Part shown: positions 45,251-54,300 of the stretch, piece by piece
Layout: every line of letters begins with the position of its first letter
Numbering within the stretch: position 1 is the stretch's first letter
Assembly: GCF_003286645.3 (NCBI RefSeq)
Contig: NZ_CP127382.2
Span: forward strand, 434,001 to 498,000
Length of the DNA stretch: 64,000 nucleotides
DNA from: Aerococcus tenax
Lineage (GTDB): Bacteria; Bacillota; Bacilli; Lactobacillales; Aerococcaceae
Direction of reading: 5' to 3'
Program-made: the position numbers and the translations under genes
Notes under the pieces: generated by a model
What the model was told of the DNA's origin: nothing
What the model saw: only the letters and a program-made list of their open reading frames with translations
Database searches by the model: none

Positions 45251-45982
45251 TTACTTCGTCTCGTTTTGTAGAGCTAACTGGGCTTCCTCAGGGAGGAGTT
45301 TAAAGGCAGTACCGAGCTCGAGTTCTTCAGGCAAGTAGAGCGAACCGATTCGAAAGCGTTGTAGGTAGATAACCTCTTTTCCGACCGCTTGAAACATGCG
45401 CTTGACCTGGTGGTACTTGCCCTCTGTCAAGGTCACGGTGATTTCCGATCGGCCCTTGGCTGGATCAGTGGCCAAGATATCTAGCTGACTAGGGGCACAG
45501 TGGACGCCTTGGTCGATGGTTAAGCCTTTAGCGAAAGCTTCGACATCCTTTTCAGTCACAATACCTTCAATCTCAGCATAGTACTCCTTGCTGACTAATT
45601 TCTTGGGTGAGAGGAGGTCATGGGCGAAGTCGCCGTCATTAGTCAGAAGGAGAAGGCCCTCGGTATCCTTATCTAAGCGTCCCACGGGAAAGGGTTGGTA
45701 AATCTCAACTTCGTTGGCTGGAAGGAAATCCGTCACAATCTCTGTGGGACCGGGACGGGTAGTAGACAGACAATTTTGCGGTTTATTGAGCAGGTAGTAA
45801 ATGTAGGGTTCATATCCGATCCATTGACCGTCCAGACTAATGGTATCGGCCTCTTCGTCAATTTGCATTTCTGGTCGGCTGGCAATAGAATCGTTCACTG
45901 TAATCCGTTTGGCCTTGATTAACTTTTTGACTTCTTTACGGCTATAGAGGGTAAAATTGGCAATAAATTTATCTAAACGCAT
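45251..45982 (-). CDS. rsuA: 16S rRNA pseudouridine synthase RsuA family
   Basis: 243 residues. An N-terminal S4 RNA-binding domain (MRLDKFIANFTLYSRKEVKK) is followed by the RsuA/RluB catalytic domain with the active Asp in GRLDKDTEGLLLLTNDGDF and the late EGKYHQVKRMF motif. It isomerises a uridine in rRNA, probably U516 of 16S. RluB-type 23S specificity is an alternative that needs closer comparison. The gene is monocistronic on the minus strand. Confidence 0.88.
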   Translation of the reverse strand: MRLDKFIANFTLYSRKEVKKLIKAKRITVNDSIASRPEMQIDEEADTISLDGQWIGYEPYIYYLLNKPQNCLSTTRPGPTEIVTDFLPANEVEIYQPFPVGRLDKDTEGLLLLTNDGDFAHDLLSPKKLVSKEYYAEIEGIVTEKDVEAFAKGLTIDQGVHCAPSQLDILATDPAKGRSEITVTLTEGKYHQVKRMFQAVGKEVIYLQRFRIGSLYLPEELELGTAFKLLPEEAQLALQNETK

Positions 45983-46087
45983 AGTAATGCTCCTTTATTA
46001 ATGACTTTATGGCTGGTATTAAAGTTCCAAACTTCTTTAATAGGAATGTTTGAGGAATGTTTGCTCATTGTTGTGACTGTCGCACTC

Positions 46088-46208
46088 TATCAAAACGTGT
46101 TCCAGTCACAGGACGAACGTCCACTTCAAAAACTGCCAACGCTCAGCCTTGCTGAGCTTATGACAGTTTTCTCCAGTGGTTTCGTCCTTTGGTGTGACTG
46201 TCACACTC
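46088..46208 (-). repeat. Structured intergenic repeat, tandem unit D
   Basis: Read on the minus strand: GAGTGTGAC, CAGTCAC, ACCAAA, AGGACGAA, ACCACTGGAG, an inner hairpin (AAAACTGTC with GGCAGTTTT, and GCTCAGC with GCTGAGC), TGAAGTGGACG, TTCGTCCT, GTGACTG, GAACACGTTTTGATAGAG. Stems pair perfectly but share no sequence with copy A or C. The unit is followed on the minus strand by the start of a third, broken unit (46087 down to about 46066: GAGTGCGACAGTCACAACAA). Confidence 0.8.
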
Positions 46209-46334
46209 TATTCAAACCTGCTCCAAGCGCCAGGCAAGCGTCCACTTCAGAAAATGACGACAAATTCTCTTTGAGAATTCTTACGCCATTTTCTTCCAGT
46301 GGTCTTGCCTTCTGGTGCGCTTATCGCACTCTAT
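46209..46334 (-). repeat. Structured intergenic repeat, tandem unit C
   Basis: On the minus strand: AGAGTGCGATA, AAGCGC, ACCAGA, AGGCAAG, ACCACTGGAAG, an inner hairpin (AGAAAATG with CATTTTCT, and AATTCTC with GAGAATT), TGAAGTGGACG, CTTGCCT, GCGCTT, GGAGCAGGTTTGAATAGAG. It abuts unit D at the shared boundary TAGAGTGTGAC. Together the units fill the 415-base gap between the divergent rsuA and UPF0223 genes; no gene is encoded here although an open frame happens to run through. Confidence 0.8.
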
Positions 46335-46358
46335 TTCTTTATTAGCTGTTTTTGTTTG

Positions 46359-46364
46359 CTATAA
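46359..46364 (+). promoter_or_regulatory. Promoter -10 of the UPF0223 gene
   Basis: TTTGCTATAAT forms an extended -10 just outside the tandem repeat and about 35 bases before the start codon. Confidence 0.5.
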
Positions 46365-46397
46365 TAAATATAGTTAATATTAAGAGAGGAAATAAAC

Positions 46398-46670
46398 ATG
46401 AAAGCTTATTCGTATCCCTTTCCCTTTGAATGTTCTAGTCAAGAGATTGCTGATGTGATTGCTTTATGGGTTGCCTTGGAGGCGGCTTATGAAGGCGGTA
46501 TTGACCGCCAGGAGTTTCTCGACAAGTACAAGGGCTTTAAGAAAATTATACCAAGTAAGATGGAAGAAAAACAATTAGCCAAGGAATTTGCCCAAGCGTC
46601 TGGCTATGAGCTCTATCCTACTGTGAAGAAAGCCCAGCAAGAATCCAGTAAAACGATAAAAATGCCTTAA
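46398..46670 (+). CDS. UPF0223 family protein (YktA-like)
   Basis: A 90-residue small helical cytoplasmic protein. MKAYSYPFPFECSSQEIADVI and the VALEAAYEGGI segment are those of the UPF0223 family, conserved in Firmicutes next to suhB and typA, as here. The function is not known. GAGAGGAAA precedes the ATG. Confidence 0.9.
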   Translation: MKAYSYPFPFECSSQEIADVIALWVALEAAYEGGIDRQEFLDKYKGFKKIIPSKMEEKQLAKEFAQASGYELYPTVKKAQQESSKTIKMP

Positions 46671-46752
46671 AGTTTTTCACTCTTTTAAGTCTAGCATAAA
46701 GAGTGTAGGACAGGATTAAATGGAAACTATCTATATTAAAGGAGGTAATCTT

Positions 46753-47547
46753 TTGGATTTAAATAAACGTGCCCAATTGGTGAGACAGTGGATTTACCAA
46801 GCTGCTGATCAGATTCATGAAGGCTTGAAGAATCCCTTGATCGTTCAAACCAAGTCCAATCCTAAAGACCTAGTGACTAATCTCGATCAATCGACCGAAA
46901 AATTTATCCGCAGTCAGATTAAGGCCCACTTTTCTCAAGATAAGATCTTAGGTGAAGAGGGGGGGCAAGGCCAGATTGACAGCTTGGAAGGACCAGTCTG
47001 GATCATTGACCCCATTGATGGGACCACAAATTTTGTCTGCCAGCATAACCACTTTGCTATTATGGTGGCCTTTGCCTTGGACGGGGATGTCCAACTTGGC
47101 GCCATCTATGATGTGATGAATGACGACTATTTTTCAGCTGTTAAGGGGCAAGGGATCCAACGCAATGGTCAACCCTACCAAGTCCCTTATGACGACTTAG
47201 CTATCAGTGAGAGTCTGATCGCCCTTAACCGGCAAATCTTACTCGATGACCGCTACCACGCTAAAGACCTGGTCAGTCAATCCCTAGGAATTCGCTACAA
47301 CGGCAGTGCGGGTTTGGAAATCCTCAATGTCTTAAAAGGGGAATTGTCCCTATATGCCGCCTTAGCCCTCAAGCCTTGGGATTTAGCGGCAGGGGTGGCC
47401 CTAGTCAATGAAAGTCCTTTGAAACTGACCCAGCTCGATGGTCAAGCCCTTAATCTCATGCAGGCCAATGCTTCTGTGATTGCCTATCCTAGCGCCTATC
47501 AAACCTTCCGTGACCTCTATGAACGCTCAGTGCAGGAAGGCGATTAG
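46753..47547 (+). CDS. suhB: Inositol-1-monophosphatase family protein
   Basis: 264 residues if begun at TTG 46753, which has an ideal AAAGGAGGT seven to twelve bases upstream and gives the family-like start LNKRAQLVRQWIYQAADQI; the ATG at 46720 would put that site inside the gene. Metal-binding motifs are LVTNLDQSTE, GEEGG, WIIDPIDGTTNFV and KPWDLAAGVAL. The enzyme is a Mg-dependent, Li-sensitive sugar-phosphate phosphatase. It lies in the conserved yktA - suhB - typA order. Confidence 0.92.
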   Translation: MDLNKRAQLVRQWIYQAADQIHEGLKNPLIVQTKSNPKDLVTNLDQSTEKFIRSQIKAHFSQDKILGEEGGQGQIDSLEGPVWIIDPIDGTTNFVCQHNHFAIMVAFALDGDVQLGAIYDVMNDDYFSAVKGQGIQRNGQPYQVPYDDLAISESLIALNRQILLDDRYHAKDLVSQSLGIRYNGSAGLEILNVLKGELSLYAALALKPWDLAAGVALVNESPLKLTQLDGQALNLMQANASVIAYPSAYQTFRDLYERSVQEGD

Positions 47548-47748
47548 GGGAGTCGCTCTTGTCCATCGGTTGAAAAATTTGCTTTTGCTTGACCGCAGGC
47601 AGGTTGAGAAATGCTGTTTTTTCCCAACTGATAAAAAAACTAGGATTTTAGACAGATGAGTGTTACAATGAATCGTCTGTAAAAACCAAAAGCATTAACA
47701 GAAAATCAAAACAAGTTCATTATTATTTTGTTTGGAGGAATTAAAATA

Positions 47749-49587
47749 ATGGGAAATCGCAATGATATTCGTAACGTCGCAATTATTGCTCACGTTGACC
47801 ACGGGAAGACAACGTTGGTGAACCAACTCTTAGAAGAATCAGATACACTGGATGAGCGTACCCAGCTGGCTGACCGTGCCATGGATTCCAATGCGATTGA
47901 ACGTGAACGCGGAATTACTATCTTAGCCAAGAATACCGCGGTGAATTATAAGGGCACCCGGATTAACATCATGGATACTCCAGGCCACGCCGACTTCGGT
48001 GGTGAAGTGGAACGGATTATGACCATGGTGGATGGCGTGGTTTTAGTGGTGGACGCCTTTGAAGGGACCATGCCTCAAACCCGCTTCGTCTTACAAAAGG
48101 CCTTCGAAGCAGGTAAACCAGCCGTGGTTGTGGTCAATAAAATTGATAAACCTGCAGCCCGTCCCCTGGAAGTGGTTGACGAAGTCTTAGACCTCTTCAT
48201 TGAACTAGGGGCGGATGAGAGTCAAATTGAATTCCCCGTCGTTTATGCTTCCGCTGTGAACGGGACTTCAAGCTTGGCTCCAGATCCTGAAAAACAAGAA
48301 AAAACCATGGACCCGCTCTTTGATAGTATTCTGGAAAACATTCCTGCCCCAGAAGATAATGAAGATGAACCCCTCCAATTTCAAGTCTGCATGCTCGATT
48401 ATAATGACTATGTAGGTCGTATCGGAGTGGGCCGGGTCTTCCGTGGAACCATCCGAGTGGGCGATACCGTGACCTTAAACAAGTTAGACGGTAGTCAAAA
48501 GAACTTCCGGGTCACTAAATTATTCGGTTATCTCGGTTTAGACCGGATTGAAATCGATGAAGCCAAGGCCGGCGACATCATTGCCGTTTCTGGGATGGAA
48601 GACATCTACGTGGGTGAAACCGTGACTGATACTGAAGTTCAAGAAACCCTACCAGCCTTACACATCGATGAACCAACCCTACAAATGACCTTCTTAACCA
48701 ACGACTCACCATTTGCTGGTCGTGAAGGGGATAAGGTGACCGCACGTAAGATTGAAGAACGGTTGAAATATGAACTTCACACCGACGTTTCCTTACGGGT
48801 TGAAGATACCGATCAACCAGACCAATGGGTCGTTTCTGGTCGTGGGGAACTCCACCTGTCCATCTTGATTGAAAATATGCGTCGTGAAGGCTTTGAACTT
48901 CAAGTATCGCGGCCAAAAGTTATCCGCAAGGTTATTGACGGAGTAGAATGTGAACCCTTTGAAGCCGTACAAATCGATACGCCAGAAGAATACCAAGGTG
49001 CCGTGATTCAATCCTTAAATGAACGCCACGGGACCATGCGTAATATGGAAAACACTGGACGGGGAACCGCGCGTTTAGAGTACTTAGTGCCTTCCCGGGG
49101 AATGATTGGTTACTCGACTGAATTTGTGCAAATGACCCATGGTTACGGAATCTTAAACCATACCTTTGAACAATACCAAGCTGTGATTAAGGAAGAAATC
49201 GGTGGCCGTCGTAATGGGGCCTTAGTTTCTACCGAAACTGGTAAGGCTACCACTTATGGGATCATGCAGGTTGAAGACCGCGGGACCATCTTTGTTGAAC
49301 CGGGGACCGAAGTCTATGAAGGCATGATTGTTGGAGAAAATTCCCGTGAAGCGGACATTGACGTGAATATTGTTCGTTCTAAGAACTTAACTAACGTTCG
49401 TTCAGCTACCAAGGACCAAACCGCTACCATCAAGGCACCACGGATCCTAAACCTGGAACAATCGCTTGAATTTATGGATGACGATGAATACTGTGAAGTA
49501 ACTCCAGAAAATGTGCGTCTCCGTAAACAAATCCTGAACAAGAGCGAACGGGCCCGTTACAATAAACGTAAAAAGAAAAATGACTAA
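47749..49587 (+). CDS. typA: Ribosome-associated translational GTPase TypA/BipA
   Basis: 612 residues from the ATG at 47749 after TTTGGAGGAA; an in-frame TTG at 47728 has no site. GTPase motifs are [10 protein letters not shown] (G1), RGITI (G2), DTPGHADF (G3) and VVNKIDKP (G4), followed by EF-G-like domains and the TypA-specific C-terminal domain. It binds the ribosome under stress and helps assembly. A terminator follows. Confidence 0.96.
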   Translation: MGNRNDIRNVAIIAHVDHGKTTLVNQLLEESDTLDERTQLADRAMDSNAIERERGITILAKNTAVNYKGTRINIMDTPGHADFGGEVERIMTMVDGVVLVVDAFEGTMPQTRFVLQKAFEAGKPAVVVVNKIDKPAARPLEVVDEVLDLFIELGADESQIEFPVVYASAVNGTSSLAPDPEKQEKTMDPLFDSILENIPAPEDNEDEPLQFQVCMLDYNDYVGRIGVGRVFRGTIRVGDTVTLNKLDGSQKNFRVTKLFGYLGLDRIEIDEAKAGDIIAVSGMEDIYVGETVTDTEVQETLPALHIDEPTLQMTFLTNDSPFAGREGDKVTARKIEERLKYELHTDVSLRVEDTDQPDQWVVSGRGELHLSILIENMRREGFELQVSRPKVIRKVIDGVECEPFEAVQIDTPEEYQGAVIQSLNERHGTMRNMENTGRGTARLEYLVPSRGMIGYSTEFVQMTHGYGILNHTFEQYQAVIKEEIGGRRNGALVSTETGKATTYGIMQVEDRGTIFVEPGTEVYEGMIVGENSREADIDVNIVRSKNLTNVRSATKDQTATIKAPRILNLEQSLEFMDDDEYCEVTPENVRLRKQILNKSERARYNKRKKKND

Positions 49588-49615
49588 GGATGCTGGTTGA
49601 AGCGGACTAGTCGAA

Positions 49616-49650
49616 TAAAGGTTGAGACTTTTGTCTTGGCCTTTTTCTTT
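49616..49650 (+). terminator. Terminator of typA
   Basis: AAAGGTTGAGAC pairs with GTCTTGGCCTTT around TTTT, followed by TTCTTTT. Confidence 0.8.
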
Positions 49651-49748
49651 TGGTCTCATTATTTTTCATGTTAGCTATGCTATAATTGAAAAATAGGTCA
49701 GCAATAAATCTTTTATAAATAGAGTTGATAAGCATTCGTTCTGCTTTT

Positions 49749-49887
49749 GAAAGTTAGGCCTTGAAGAGCCATGGCACCGGTTCGAGCCGAGGTCTCTCAC
49801 CTAGCGAGCTTCAAAGGGTTCGTACGGCTTGGGCCTACGCCCCCTAATTCACATCGCTTGCTAGTCCATGGCTAAGGCCCAACTTTC
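49749..49887. repeat. Second type of large nested hairpin, between typA and ftsW
   Basis: Outer arms GAAAGTT-A-GGCCTT-GAAGA-GCCATGG (49749-49774) and CCATGGC-T-AAGGCC-C-AACTTTC (49866-49887) pair over 20 base pairs with one asymmetric bulge. Inside, CTAGCGAGC (49801-49809) pairs with GCTTGCTAG (49856-49864), and CGTA pairs with TACG further in. The conserved boxes of the 7.0/19.1/46.2 kb family are absent. The 400-base gap otherwise holds the typA terminator and AT-rich promoter DNA. Confidence 0.6.
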
Positions 49888-49991
49888 AAAGCGCCACTAC
49901 TGCTCAAAACAAATTTATAAAAAACTAATTTTCTATAATAAGTATTCAAAAATAAAAAACGTAAGATCTTAAATTGATGAGGAGCGTTTTG

Positions 49992-51272
49992 ATGCGATTG
50001 ATTCATTCAGCTAGTCAAGGCAAGGCTAGCCAAGCAAAATCCAATAAAAAAAGTAAAAAAGCCAGAAAAAAAGCCAAGTTTTCCCATCCGATTTTTCAAA
50101 ACTTTTCCTGGGGTTTAAACCAGCATATCCTGATTCCTAGTTTTCTCTTGCTAGTGCTCGGTCTGATTGGGGTCTTTTCGGCTTCCAGTTACCGGTCCCT
50201 CCAAGAAACCGGCTATGAATCGGCCACCACTTATATTGTCCGCCAGGTTGTTTTTGCCTTCATTGGGACAGTTGTTGGCTTGGTGACTTATCGTTTTAAG
50301 CCTGATTACTTCAGAAAACCCAAGTTCAGAAGTGGCTTGCTCTTAGTGATGACAGTTCTTCTCCTGGTGGTGCGTTTCCTGATGCCAGCCATTAATGGGG
50401 CCAAGGGCTGGATTATTTTGGGGCCGATTTCGATTCAACCGGTCGAATTTCTTAAGCCCGTGATGATTCTGCTCTGGGCCGACTACCTAGACCGCCACCG
50501 CTTGGCGATCTTGAATAAGGGCTTCTTTAAGACGGTGAAGGCTAACCTGGTCCTTCCTTTGGCCTTATTTTTCTGGCTGGGGCTGGTCCTCACTTTCCCA
50601 GATACTGGGGGAGTCCTCTTATTAGGCTTAATCTTAGGGGGCATGACCCTAGCTTCAGGCATTTCCAGTAAGTATACCCTTAGAACCCTGGGACTAGGCG
50701 CCTTAGCCTATGTCCTCGTGATAGGGCTTTTGAACCTCTTCGATTTTTCGGGTTCAGGGGACGTCAACTACCGGATCCAGCGCTTTATTTCCTTTACTGA
50801 TCCCTTCAAAGTCGCCAAGACTTCGGGACTGCAATTAGTTAATTCCTTCTATGCCTTAGCCATGGGGGGCTTACTGGGTCAAGGACCGGGCAACAGTATC
50901 CAAAAGACCGGCTACCTGCCTGAAGCCCATACCGACTTTATCATGGCGATCATCGGTGAAGAGTACGGCTTTATCGGCCTCTTTGTAATCTTAGCCCTTT
51001 ATTTCTATCTCACCTTCTATATTTTTTACCGGGCCAAGAAAATTCAAAATAACTTCTACCAATTGGTCATGATTGGCGTGGGTTTCTATTTCCTCAGCCA
51101 GGCCATTGTCAACCTGGGCGGGATTACTGGTCTTATCCCCATTACTGGGGTGACCTTCCCCTTTATTTCCTACGGGGGTTCCTCAATCATGACGACTGGA
51201 ATTATGGTAGGATTGGCCCTAGCCATTGACTACCGTAACCGCCGGATGATGCTTGCTCAACAGTTTTCTTAA
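49992..51272 (+). CDS. ftsW: Lipid II polymerase FtsW (SEDS family)
   Basis: 426 residues from the ATG at 49992, which follows GAGGAGC; earlier in-frame starts at 49974/49977 overlap that site. Ten hydrophobic helices; SEDS motifs SIQPVEFLKPVMILLWADYL and PFISYGGSSIM are those of the septal glycan polymerase. An unusually lysine-rich cytoplasmic N-terminus of about 30 residues (KSNKKSKKARKKAK) precedes the first helix. It is followed by pyc, as in several lactic acid bacteria. Confidence 0.92.
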   Translation: MRLIHSASQGKASQAKSNKKSKKARKKAKFSHPIFQNFSWGLNQHILIPSFLLLVLGLIGVFSASSYRSLQETGYESATTYIVRQVVFAFIGTVVGLVTYRFKPDYFRKPKFRSGLLLVMTVLLLVVRFLMPAINGAKGWIILGPISIQPVEFLKPVMILLWADYLDRHRLAILNKGFFKTVKANLVLPLALFFWLGLVLTFPDTGGVLLLGLILGGMTLASGISSKYTLRTLGLGALAYVLVIGLLNLFDFSGSGDVNYRIQRFISFTDPFKVAKTSGLQLVNSFYALAMGGLLGQGPGNSIQKTGYLPEAHTDFIMAIIGEEYGFIGLFVILALYFYLTFYIFYRAKKIQNNFYQLVMIGVGFYFLSQAIVNLGGITGLIPITGVTFPFISYGGSSIMTTGIMVGLALAIDYRNRRMMLAQQFS

Positions 51273-51348
51273 TTGCTTGTGTTATAATGAGACTATTATA
51301 ACCGCTTTCATAGGCAAAGCTAATTCAAGCATTAACGGAGGGAATATT

Positions 51349-54300
51349 ATGATTAAAAAAGTCTTAGTCGCCAACCGTGGCGAGATTGCGATTCGGGTCT
51401 TTCGGGCCTGCTATGAATTAGGCATTGAAACTGTGGCTATCTTCGCCCGTGAAGATGAAACCAGTGTCCACCGTTTTAAGGCTGATGAATCCTACCTGGT
51501 TGGCGCCGGCAAGAAACCTGTTGATGCCTATTTAGACATTGAAGATATTATCCGCATCGCTAAGGAAACCCAGGCTGATGCCATCCATCCCGGCTATGGC
51601 TTTCTCTCTGAAAATCAAGAATTTGCTAGTCGCTGTCGGGAAGAGGGGATTATCTTCATTGGACCAAATACCGATACCCTAGACATGTTTGGGGACAAGA
51701 TTAAGGCCAAGGCTGCTGCCCATCAGGCGGGCATCCAAGAAGTTTCCGGGACTGAAGGGGACGTGGAATCGGTTGAAGAGGTCAAGGCTTTTGCTAAGAA
51801 GGCTGGCTATCCGATTATAGTCAAAGCCGCTCTAGGTGGCGGTGGCCGGGGGATGCGGGTAGTCCGCTCTGACGAAGAAGTGGAAGAAGCCTATCAGACT
51901 GCCAAAAGTGAAGCCAAGACTGCCTTTGGTTCCGATGAAATTTATGCGGAAAAATACATTGAAAACCCTAAGCATATTGAAGTCCAAATATTAGGTGACC
52001 AAGCCGGTAATGTGGTCCACCTATGGGAACGAGACTGTTCGATCCAGCGTCGTCACCAAAAAGTGGTGGAAATGGCGCCTTCCGTTTCCTTAGACCATGA
52101 CTTAAGACTACGGATCTGTGAAGCTGCTCGGCAATTGATGGAAAATGTGGGCTATGTTAACGCGGGGACTGTGGAATTCCTGGTTTCTGGTGATGATTTC
52201 TACTTTATTGAAGTTAATCCCCGGGTTCAAGTGGAACATACGGTCAGTGAAGAAATAACCGGTATCGACATTGTCCAAGCTCAGATCCAAATCGCAGCGG
52301 GCAAGACGCTAGCAGAGATTGGAATTCCTAAGCAGGAAGACATGCCCCTGATTGGCTATTCCATCCAATGTCGGATCACGACGGAAGACCCTGCCTACCA
52401 CTTCTTCCCTGATACCGGGAAAATTAATACTTATCGGTCACCGGGTGGATTTGGTCTACGGTTAGACGCTGGGAATGGTTATACCAACACTGAGGTTTCG
52501 CCTTACTATGATTCTCTCTTAACCAAGCTGGTTTCCCATTCCATGACCTTTGAAGATGCGGTGCGCAAGATGGTCCGGGGGTTAAGAGAATACCGGATCC
52601 GGGGTGTCCGCAATAACATTCCTTTCTTAATGAATGTGCTCACCCATCCGACCTTTACCAGTGGCCAAGCCACCACCACCTTTATCGATAATACACCAGA
52701 ACTTTTCGACTTCCCTAAGGAGCGTAACCGCGACCGGGGCAATAAGATCCTCCAATATATTGGGGATACGACGGTCAATGGTTTCCCAGGCTTACAACAA
52801 AAGGATAAACCCCACTACCGTCCGGCCCATCTTCCAGATTTAGAAGATGTTTCTCTAGACCGACCAACCGCCAAACAGGTTCTCGATCAAGAGGGCGTAT
52901 CAGGAGTGCAAAGTTATATCCATGACACTAAGGAAGTTCTCCTAACTGAAACTACCATGCGGGATGCCCACCAAAGCTTAATCGCGACCCGGATGCGAAC
53001 CCGCGACATGCTCAAGGCGGCTGAACAAATTGAGACGGCTAACCCAGCCATCTTCTCCCAAGAAGTCTGGGGCGGGGCGACCTTTGATACGGCCTATCGT
53101 TTCTTAACCGAAGACCCTTGGGTGCGGTTAGAGAAGCTCCGTGAGGCTATGCCTAACACCCTCCTGCAAATGCTCTTTCGAGGGTCCAATGCGGTGGGCT
53201 ATACCGCTTATCCGGATAATGTCTTACGGGCCTTTATTAAACAAGCGGCTGAAACGGGGATCGATGTCTTTCGGATCTTTGACAGTTTGAACTGGTCCAA
53301 GCAAATTGAACGGCCTTTGGAATTTGTCAAGGAAACTGGAAAGATTGCCGAAGCAGCCATGTGCTATAGCGGGGATATCCTAGACCCTAACCGCAGCAAG
53401 TATGACCTTAATTACTATGTCAACTTAGCCAAGGAACTCCAAACTATGGGCGCTGACATTATTGCCATTAAGGATATGGCGGGGCTCTTGAAGCCACAAG
53501 CAGCCTATGTCTTGATTTCTGAACTAAAAGACAAAATCGATGTGCCGATCCACCTCCATACCCATGACACCTCGGGTAACGGGATTATGATGTATTCCGA
53601 AGCCATTCGGGCTGGCATTGATATTGTGGACGTGGCGACTTCAGCCTTCTCCTCAACCACCAGCCAACCAAGTATGACCAGTTTTTACTATGCCTTGGAA
53701 CACAATGACCGCAAACCAAACATTAACGTGAAGAACGCCCAAGCCATGAACCAATACTGGTCAGGTGTGCGGACCTATTATGAAGATTTCGCCTCTGGAT
53801 TAAAAACCCCAGAAACCGAAATTTACCGGACCGAAATGCCAGGGGGCCAGTATACCAACCTCCAACAACAAGCCGCTTCAGTGGGCTTAGGAGACCGTTG
53901 GGAAGAGGTCAAGGTCATGTACCACGATGTCAACTTACTCTTTGGTGATATCGTTAAGGTCACTCCATCTTCTAAGGTGGTCGGTGATATGGCCCTCTTC
54001 ATGGTTCAAAATGACCTATCCATTGAAGACTTCTATGAAAAGGGCAAGACTATCGATTTTCCTGATTCTGTGATTGAATTCTTCCAAGGCAAGTTAGGTC
54101 AACCGGCAGGTGGCTTTCCAGCAGATGTCCGCGACCTCATCCTCAAAGGGGCTGACTACACTGAAGAACGCCCCGGTGACCTCTTAGAACCGGTTGATTT
54201 CGACCAAGTCAAGGAAGACTTAAGCGAAAAATTGGGCGATGAGGTCGATAATAAGGACGTGCTCGGCTATCTCATGTATCCTAAAGTCTTCACCGATTAC

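Noticed and set aside
46066..46334. CRISPR array
   Set aside because: Only two full units, period about 125 bases, self-complementary and no cas genes; conserved parts are scattered boxes, not a single repeat.
46001..46345. Open frame of 114 codons on the plus strand upstream of the UPF0223 gene
   Set aside because: It lies entirely over the tandem structured repeats, has no ribosome site and no protein-like composition; the repeat explains the sequence.
51253..51348. N-terminal extension of pyruvate carboxylase by 32 codons
   Set aside because: Overlaps the ftsW end, has no ribosome site, and MIKKVLVANRGEIAIRVF at 51349 is the family start with a good Shine-Dalgarno.
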